NCBI GenBank assembly: GCA_020027645.1
Contig: JAHKKM010000017.1
Span: forward strand, 1-45,293
Length of the DNA: 45,293 nucleotides
Reading direction: 5' to 3'
Source of the DNA: Pseudomonadota bacterium
GTDB taxonomy: Bacteria > Pseudomonadota > Gammaproteobacteria > Steroidobacterales > Woeseiaceae
Part shown: one piece after another, positions 42,058 to 45,293 of the stretch
How the letters are laid out: each line of letters opens with the position of its first letter
How positions within the stretch are numbered: the first letter of the stretch is position 1
Translations under genes and position numbers: made by a program
Notes under the pieces: generated by a model
Database searches by the model: none
Seen by the model: only the letters and a program-made list of their open reading frames with translations
What the model was told of the DNA's origin: nothing

Positions 42058-43431
42058 CTATTTTTTTACGGCCGCCAGAGTCAGATCAAGACACTTCCTC
42101 GCCTTGTCGATCAGCTCGTCCGCTTCTGCATGCGTCAGTACCAGTGGTGGCGCAACTACAATTGTGTCGCCAACCGCGCGCATGACCAGTCCGTTGTTGA
42201 CCAGGATATCGCGGCAGATGACACCAACGCCCTGATCGCTGCTGAACTTGGTAATCGGTGACTTGCTCTTAACAAGCTCGAGGGCACCCATCAATCCGAC
42301 CATACGCGTTTCGCCGACCATCGGATGTTCTGCAAGCGAATGCCATTTCTTTTGAAGGTACGGCCCTATATCGTCCCGAACGCGTTCAACAAGTTTTTCC
42401 CGTTTCAGAATGTTCAGCGTTTCAATCGCCACGGCACAGGATGCCGGGTGACCGGAATAGGTATAGCCGTGGAAAAACTCGCCGCCCTTTTCTATGAGTA
42501 CGTCGCCCACCCGATCGCCAACCATTACACCGCCCAGCGGCAGGTAGCCTGAGGACACGCCTTTTGCAAACGTCATCAGGTCCGGCTTCACGCCGTAATA
42601 ATCTGCACCAAACCAGGCCCCAAGCCGGCCAAAGCCGCAGATCACTTCATCGGTGATCAGCAGAATACCGTGCTTGTCGCAAATTTTCTGAATCTCCGGC
42701 CAATAGGTAGCAGGTGGTATGACAACGCCGCCAGCACCCTGAATCGGTTCGGCGACAAATGCGGCCACCTTCTCGACGCCCACCTGGCGAATCTTCGTGT
42801 CCAGCTCACGGGCCACCTGCAGTCCGAACTCGTCCGGTGGCAGCTTGCGGTCACTGCCAAACCAGTAGGGTTGTGCAATGTGCTCAATGCCCTGGAGTGG
42901 CGCGCCGCCCTGGCCATGCATTGCCTTCATGCCGCCGAGACTGGCGCCGGCGACGGTCGAGCCATGGTATGCGTTGACACGCGCGATGATCGTCTGCCGA
43001 CCGGGCTGCCCGAGCAGTTGCCAATACTGCCGGACCATGCGAATCATCGTGTCGATGGCCTCCGATCCGGAACCTGTATAGAAGACCCGGTTGAACTGCG
43101 GCTGCGTAACCTCGACCAGCATCCGCGACAGTTCGATCGACGGCGGATGGGCACACTGGAAGAAACTGTTGTAATACGGCAGCTCCCGCAATTGCCTGGT
43201 CGCAGCCGAAACGAGTTCTTCGCGGCCATAGCCGATGTTGACGCACCAGAGGCCCGACATGCCATCCAGAATCTTCTTGCCATCGACGTCGTAGATATAA
43301 ACGCCGTCTGCCCGCGCGATAATGCGGCTCTTTTTCTTACCCAGATCCTTATGATCGGTAAACGGGTGCAGATAGTGATCGCGATCGAGATCCTGCCACT
43401 CGGAACGCGAGCGGTTTTGAACCACCGCCAT
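42058..43431 (-). CDS. spuC: Class III aminotransferase, putrescine:pyruvate (SpuC)-like
   Basis: 457 residues. PLP lysine K290 in TFAKGVSSG, D261 in TDEVICGFGR, GSGSEAIDTMIRM. The N-terminal HPFTDHKDL, DGMSGLWCVNIGYGREELV and LPYYNSFFQCAHPP are characteristic of SpuC-type diamine:pyruvate aminotransferases. It would convert putrescine to 4-aminobutanal with pyruvate as acceptor. ATG with AGGAG 8 nt upstream. Lies between puuA and agmatinase. Confidence 0.9.
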   Translation of the reverse strand: MAVVQNRSRSEWQDLDRDHYLHPFTDHKDLGKKKSRIIARADGVYIYDVDGKKILDGMSGLWCVNIGYGREELVSAATRQLRELPYYNSFFQCAHPPSIELSRMLVEVTQPQFNRVFYTGSGSEAIDTMIRMVRQYWQLLGQPGRQTIIARVNAYHGSTVAGASLGGMKAMHGQGGAPLQGIEHIAQPYWFGSDRKLPPDEFGLQVARELDTKIRQVGVEKVAAFVAEPIQGAGGVVIPPATYWPEIQKICDKHGILLITDEVICGFGRLGAWFGADYYGVKPDLMTFAKGVSSGYLPLGGVMVGDRVGDVLIEKGGEFFHGYTYSGHPASCAVAIETLNILKREKLVERVRDDIGPYLQKKWHSLAEHPMVGETRMVGLMGALELVKSKSPITKFSSDQGVGVICRDILVNNGLVMRAVGDTIVVAPPLVLTHAEADELIDKARKCLDLTLAAVKK

Positions 43432-43557
43432 GATAGAGACTCCTGTTCAGGGACTTCCGGTAGATTTTGCTTCGAAAGCTATAGTAGCCAAGCAGTGCGG
43501 CGTCGTCATCGGCGCGTCACATGCTGAAACCTTGTTGACCGCGTATCGGACAAATCG

Positions 43558-44889
43558 TCAGACATTGAACATCAGGACTTCACGCTCCCAGGGTGTGACA
43601 ATTTCCTGGAACTCACGATATTCCTCTGTCTTCACCGCACAATATAAAGTCACAAACTCGTCGCCCAGCGTCTTGCGCATGGCCGTGCTCCCCTCCATCG
43701 CCTGTATCGCCGCATGAATGTGCTGATGCAGCGTGAACGGAAGGTCATAGGCACTGCCGGTAATCGGTTCACTGGGCTCAACCTTTTCGATCATCCCCAG
43801 ATAGCCACAGGCAAGCGTTGCTGCAATGGCAAGATACGGATTCACGTCCGACCCCGCGAGCCGGTTCTCGACACGCCGTGACTGCGGTCCGGATGACGGA
43901 ACCCGCAATCCGACGGTGCGGTTGTCCACTGCCCAGGCCAGATTGACCGGCGACGCCCAATAACTCAGAAAGCGCCGGTACGAATTCACGTAAGGAGCAA
44001 AAATCAGCAATGCTTCCGGCATGTATTTTTGCAGACCACCGATGTAGTGCACAAACAATTCACTGGGTTCGCCATTTTCGCGCGAAAAAATGTTCTTGCC
44101 CTGCTCATCGACGACACTCTGGTGAATATGCAATGCACTGCCGGCTTCCTCCGACATCGGACGAGCAAGAAATGTCGCGTGCATTTCGTGCTCGATGGCT
44201 GCTTCCTTGACGGTACGTTTGAACAGAAACACCTGGTCCGCAAGCGTAACCGGATCGCCGTGCAAAAAATTGATTTCGAACTGGGCTGGCCCCATTTCCT
44301 GTGAAAGCGTGTCGATACGAATATCCTGAGCTTCACAGTACTTATAGACATCATTAATAAAAGGATCGAAATCGTTCATCGTATCGATGCTGTACGGCTG
44401 GCTCGAGGTCTCAGTGCGACCCAGTCGACCTTCGGGTGGCTCAACTTCCAGATTGGCATCCGGATGCGGATTGATCAGATAGAACTCGACCTCCGGTGCA
44501 ACAATAGGCGTCCAGCCTTTGTCCTTGTATTGCTGCATCACGTGCCGCAAGACATGTCGCGGCGAGGTCGGCACGGGCGTGCCGTCGCGCTTGTAGCAAT
44601 CGAAGAAGACAGACGCAGCAGGATCCTTCGCCCAGGGAACCGGCCGCAAGGTCTTCGGATCGGGAATCAGCAACATGTCCCGGTCCTCAACGTTGTTCTT
44701 GTTGACGACGTAGTCGCCGGAAATTGTCTGGGCAAATATGGCTTCCGGCAGTTTCATTTCGCCGGTGCCGAATTTATCGGCCGGCATCAGCTTGCCGCGG
44801 GCGGCTCCCGCCATATCGGGCACGAATGCCTCAACATCTTCAATTCTTCGCTCCTGCAACCAGGATTGAAGTTTTTCCAGTTCACTCAC
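43558..44889 (-). CDS. puuA: Gamma-glutamylpolyamine synthetase (glutamine synthetase family)
   Basis: Glutamine-synthetase-fold ligase that joins glutamate to an amine (putrescine or other polyamine) with ATP, first step of the gamma-glutamylation pathway. Seen: YVVNKNNVEDRDMLLIPDP, VEFYLINPHPD, the ATP/metal segment SALHIHQSV, and SPVNLAWAVDNRTVGLRVP. 443 residues from GTG at 44889, which has AGGTG upstream; a TTG at 44922 is less likely. Context with puuD, PuuB-like oxidase and puuR supports the amine role over nitrogen assimilation. Confidence 0.9.
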   Translation of the reverse strand: MSELEKLQSWLQERRIEDVEAFVPDMAGAARGKLMPADKFGTGEMKLPEAIFAQTISGDYVVNKNNVEDRDMLLIPDPKTLRPVPWAKDPAASVFFDCYKRDGTPVPTSPRHVLRHVMQQYKDKGWTPIVAPEVEFYLINPHPDANLEVEPPEGRLGRTETSSQPYSIDTMNDFDPFINDVYKYCEAQDIRIDTLSQEMGPAQFEINFLHGDPVTLADQVFLFKRTVKEAAIEHEMHATFLARPMSEEAGSALHIHQSVVDEQGKNIFSRENGEPSELFVHYIGGLQKYMPEALLIFAPYVNSYRRFLSYWASPVNLAWAVDNRTVGLRVPSSGPQSRRVENRLAGSDVNPYLAIAATLACGYLGMIEKVEPSEPITGSAYDLPFTLHQHIHAAIQAMEGSTAMRKTLGDEFVTLYCAVKTEEYREFQEIVTPWEREVLMFNV

Positions 44890-44943
44890 ATTACACCTGT
44901 TATGTATTGCGACCCGCGACAAAAAAATTGCCGGATCAGAAGA

Positions 44944-45293
44944 CTAGCGATTCTTCGCGTAATCCCTGCAGGCGTCACCGAACGCCTCGAATATCGCTTT
45001 AGAAAAATTATTCTGCGTGACTTTCCATTCCGGATGCCACTGTACTGCCAGAGCGAAGGACCTCGCCCCGTCCACTTGAAAAGCTTCTACCAGGCCGTCG
45101 TCTGCGACTGCCTCCACTGTGACACCGCGTGCCAGTCGTGCGACGGCCTGCGAATGCAGGGAATTCACCATCACCGTTGGTGTACCTGCGAGTTTCCGCA
45201 GCAAGCCGCCATCCATAAGACTGACGGGATGTGACGGTCCATATTGCTTGTCCAGCGGATCGGCGGGATTCTCCTTGTGACTGTGATATCCCG
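44944..45293 (-). CDS. puuD: Gamma-glutamyl-GABA hydrolase (5' end outside window)
   Basis: C-terminal ~115 residues of a class I glutamine amidotransferase-like hydrolase that releases GABA from gamma-glutamyl-GABA. The frame is open to the right edge. It shows HSHKENPADPLDKQYGPSHP, the NSLHSQAV segment and the catalytic His motif VQWHPEW, which match PuuD. Its stop lies 54 nt before the puuA start. The nucleophile Cys lies outside the window. Confidence 0.9.
   Translation of the reverse strand, partial: GYHSHKENPADPLDKQYGPSHPVSLMDGGLLRKLAGTPTVMVNSLHSQAVARLARGVTVEAVADDGLVEAFQVDGARSFALAVQWHPEWKVTQNNFSKAIFEAFGDACRDYAKNR

Noticed and set aside
1..45293. Search by eye for tRNA, rRNA, CRISPR, insertion sequence or phage genes
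   Set aside because: None could be supported; all long frames are accounted for by metabolic or regulatory genes.

Overview
The window looks like a chromosomal segment of a heterotrophic, probably aerobic and marine-type gammaproteobacterium. This rests on gene content only: a large-type NAD-glutamate dehydrogenase, a TonB-dependent receptor, many acyl-CoA enzymes, a CO-dehydrogenase-like (cox) accessory cluster and a complete polyamine catabolism block. Lineage below class cannot be fixed by eye. Genes are dense, mostly ordinary metabolism, with no phage, insertion sequence, CRISPR, rRNA or tRNA seen.

Layout. 1-5.0 kb (+): 3' part of NAD-glutamate dehydrogenase, then gpmA and a gamma-carbonic anhydrase overlapping by 4 nt. 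5.0-8.3 kb (-): DmdB-like acyl-CoA ligase, a degenerate short-chain dehydrogenase and TesB thioesterase. 8.6-11.2 kb (+): TonB-dependent receptor with a hairpin in its leader and a strong terminator. 11.4-13.7 kb: a tiny membrane protein, a cysteine synthase-glutaredoxin fusion and a MaoC-like hydratase. 14.0-17.5 kb: MocA-like cytidylyltransferase (+) facing the operon moaA-moaC-mobA-moaD-moaE (-). 17.7-20.9 kb (+): two adjacent acyl-CoA dehydrogenases and a SAM hydroxide adenosyltransferase. 21.0-25.5 kb: a REPIN-like inverted pair, glnS (-), a Zur-type Fur regulator (-) and thrS (+). 25.8-29.7 kb (+): a 1045-residue protein joining two receiver-like domains to a periplasmic TonB C-terminal domain, then a TetR regulator. 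29.7-34.9 kb (-): coxG-coxS-coxM-coxD-coxE-xdhC with no coxL. 35.0-36.1 kb: thioredoxin (+) and a broken methylenetetrahydrofolate reductase (-). 36.2-45.3 kb: polyamine and beta-alanine catabolism around a divergent XRE-cupin regulator.

How the genes work together. The moa/mob/moc genes make molybdopterin and its nucleotide forms; MocA and XdhC typically serve molybdenum hydroxylases, the enzyme class to which coxM and coxS belong. The right-hand block can plausibly take agmatine to putrescine (agmatinase), degrade putrescine by gamma-glutamylation (PuuA, PuuB-like oxidase, PuuD) or by transamination (SpuC-like), and drain beta-alanine through an omega-amino-acid aminotransferase and a malonate/methylmalonate-semialdehyde dehydrogenase. 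No PuuC-type aldehyde dehydrogenase is visible.

The observations most worth following are the receiver-TonB fusion protein, the cox cluster lacking its catalytic subunit (and using TTG starts), the MTHFR gene broken by an out-of-frame internal deletion, the SDR lacking its catalytic residues, and the cysteine synthase-glutaredoxin fusion.
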